Assembly (NCBI RefSeq): GCF_005893125.1
Contig: NZ_VCJS01000100.1
Location: 1-45,428 of the forward strand
Direction: 5' to 3'
DNA from: Nonomuraea basaltis
GTDB taxonomy: Bacteria > Actinomycetota > Actinomycetes > Streptosporangiales > Streptosporangiaceae
DNA length: 45,428 nt
Made by a program: the position numbers and the translations under genes. The first letter of the stretch is position 1. Every line of letters begins with the position of its first letter. The notes under the pieces are model-generated. The model was not told where the DNA came from. It saw nothing but the letters and a program-made list of their open reading frames with translations, and did no database searches. Positions 45,351 to 45,428 of the stretch are shown piece by piece.

Positions 45351-45428
45351 ATGAGTACTGTGATCCAGGCATCGACGGAGATCGACCTGGAGGACACCGC
45401 GGTGGCACGCACGGAGCCCAAGGACGCA
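45351..45428 (+). CDS. Unidentified gene, 3' truncated by window end
   Basis: An ATG at 45351 with a good Shine-Dalgarno (AAGGAG, 45335-45340) opens a frame to the window edge. The 26 visible residues start MSTVIQASTEIDLEDTAVAR and are polar and acidic, like a leader peptide or an unstructured N-terminus. Too little is present to identify it. Confidence 0.5.
   Translation, partial: MSTVIQASTEIDLEDTAVARTEPKDA

Noticed and set aside
1..45428. tRNA, rRNA, phage or plasmid replication genes
   Set aside because: None could be recognised by reading; apart from the IS607 element no integrase, capsid or replication gene is seen.

Overview
The window is very GC-rich, has purine-rich Shine-Dalgarno sites, frequent GTG starts and many 4-nt stop/start overlaps, and carries typical actinomycete families (CsbD, DUF1918, MmyB-type XRE regulators, IS607 elements, LuxR-type two-component systems). 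It is most likely a chromosomal contig of a filamentous actinomycete; a Streptosporangiaceae member such as Nonomuraea is my guess from gene style only. The first 27 bases are sequencing adapter, not genome, so the left edge is a contig end. The right edge cuts a gene.

Layout. 28-2017: 3' part of an autoproteolytic P1/NylC-type hydrolase coupled by ATGA to an aldehyde dehydrogenase. 2040-4345: IS607-like element with a truncated serine recombinase and a full TnpB nuclease gene. 4400-6170: a scarred stress-gene region with two csbD copies, each with its own long terminator and each following a remnant of the same acyltransferase, plus SRPBCC remnants and a short DUF4142 gene. 6230-16380: mostly single genes (SDR with a FadR-like palindrome, methyltransferase, GNAT remnant, DUF1918, ICMT-like membrane methyltransferase, a 1391-residue secreted protein of unknown function, CE7 esterase, cysteine-free IscA-like protein, PCMT-type methyltransferase). 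16615-17148: full-length DUF4142 lipoprotein, followed by a long gene-poor spacer.

17791-24830: a probable specialised-metabolism cluster. It has an unrecognised 300-residue protein, an 85-residue small protein, a VAO/PCMH-fold FAD oxidase, an MFS exporter, an aromatic-hydroxylase-like FAD enzyme with an altered GD motif, a front-end fatty-acid desaturase and a small convergent unknown gene. 24900-25500 holds remnants of a CopC-type copper locus. Then come a nucleotidyltransferase, an aldo/keto reductase with a divergent MmyB-type regulator, and a pentapeptide-repeat protein.

36797 down to 29209 (minus strand) is a tight operon: sugar-type (CUT2/Rbs-like) binding protein, tandem ATPase, two permeases, M20 peptidase/deacylase, MBL hydrolase and a DSD1-type PLP enzyme. 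Diverging from it are a winged-helix regulator and a dihydroorotase-like amidohydrolase/deacetylase. Together they look like an inducible uptake-and-deacylation pathway for an N-acylated amino compound, possibly a D-amino acid or amino-sugar acid. The spacer between them holds repeated TCGTA-type elements.

39662-41890 is a NarL-type response regulator, a stand-alone HATPase protein and a PAS histidine kinase. 41938-44241 is a phosphoketolase whose 3' end overlaps what looks like a 27-codon remnant of acetate kinase. The right end has a VOC protein, a DUF4177-like protein and a truncated ORF. All functions are read from motifs by eye; no database search was run.
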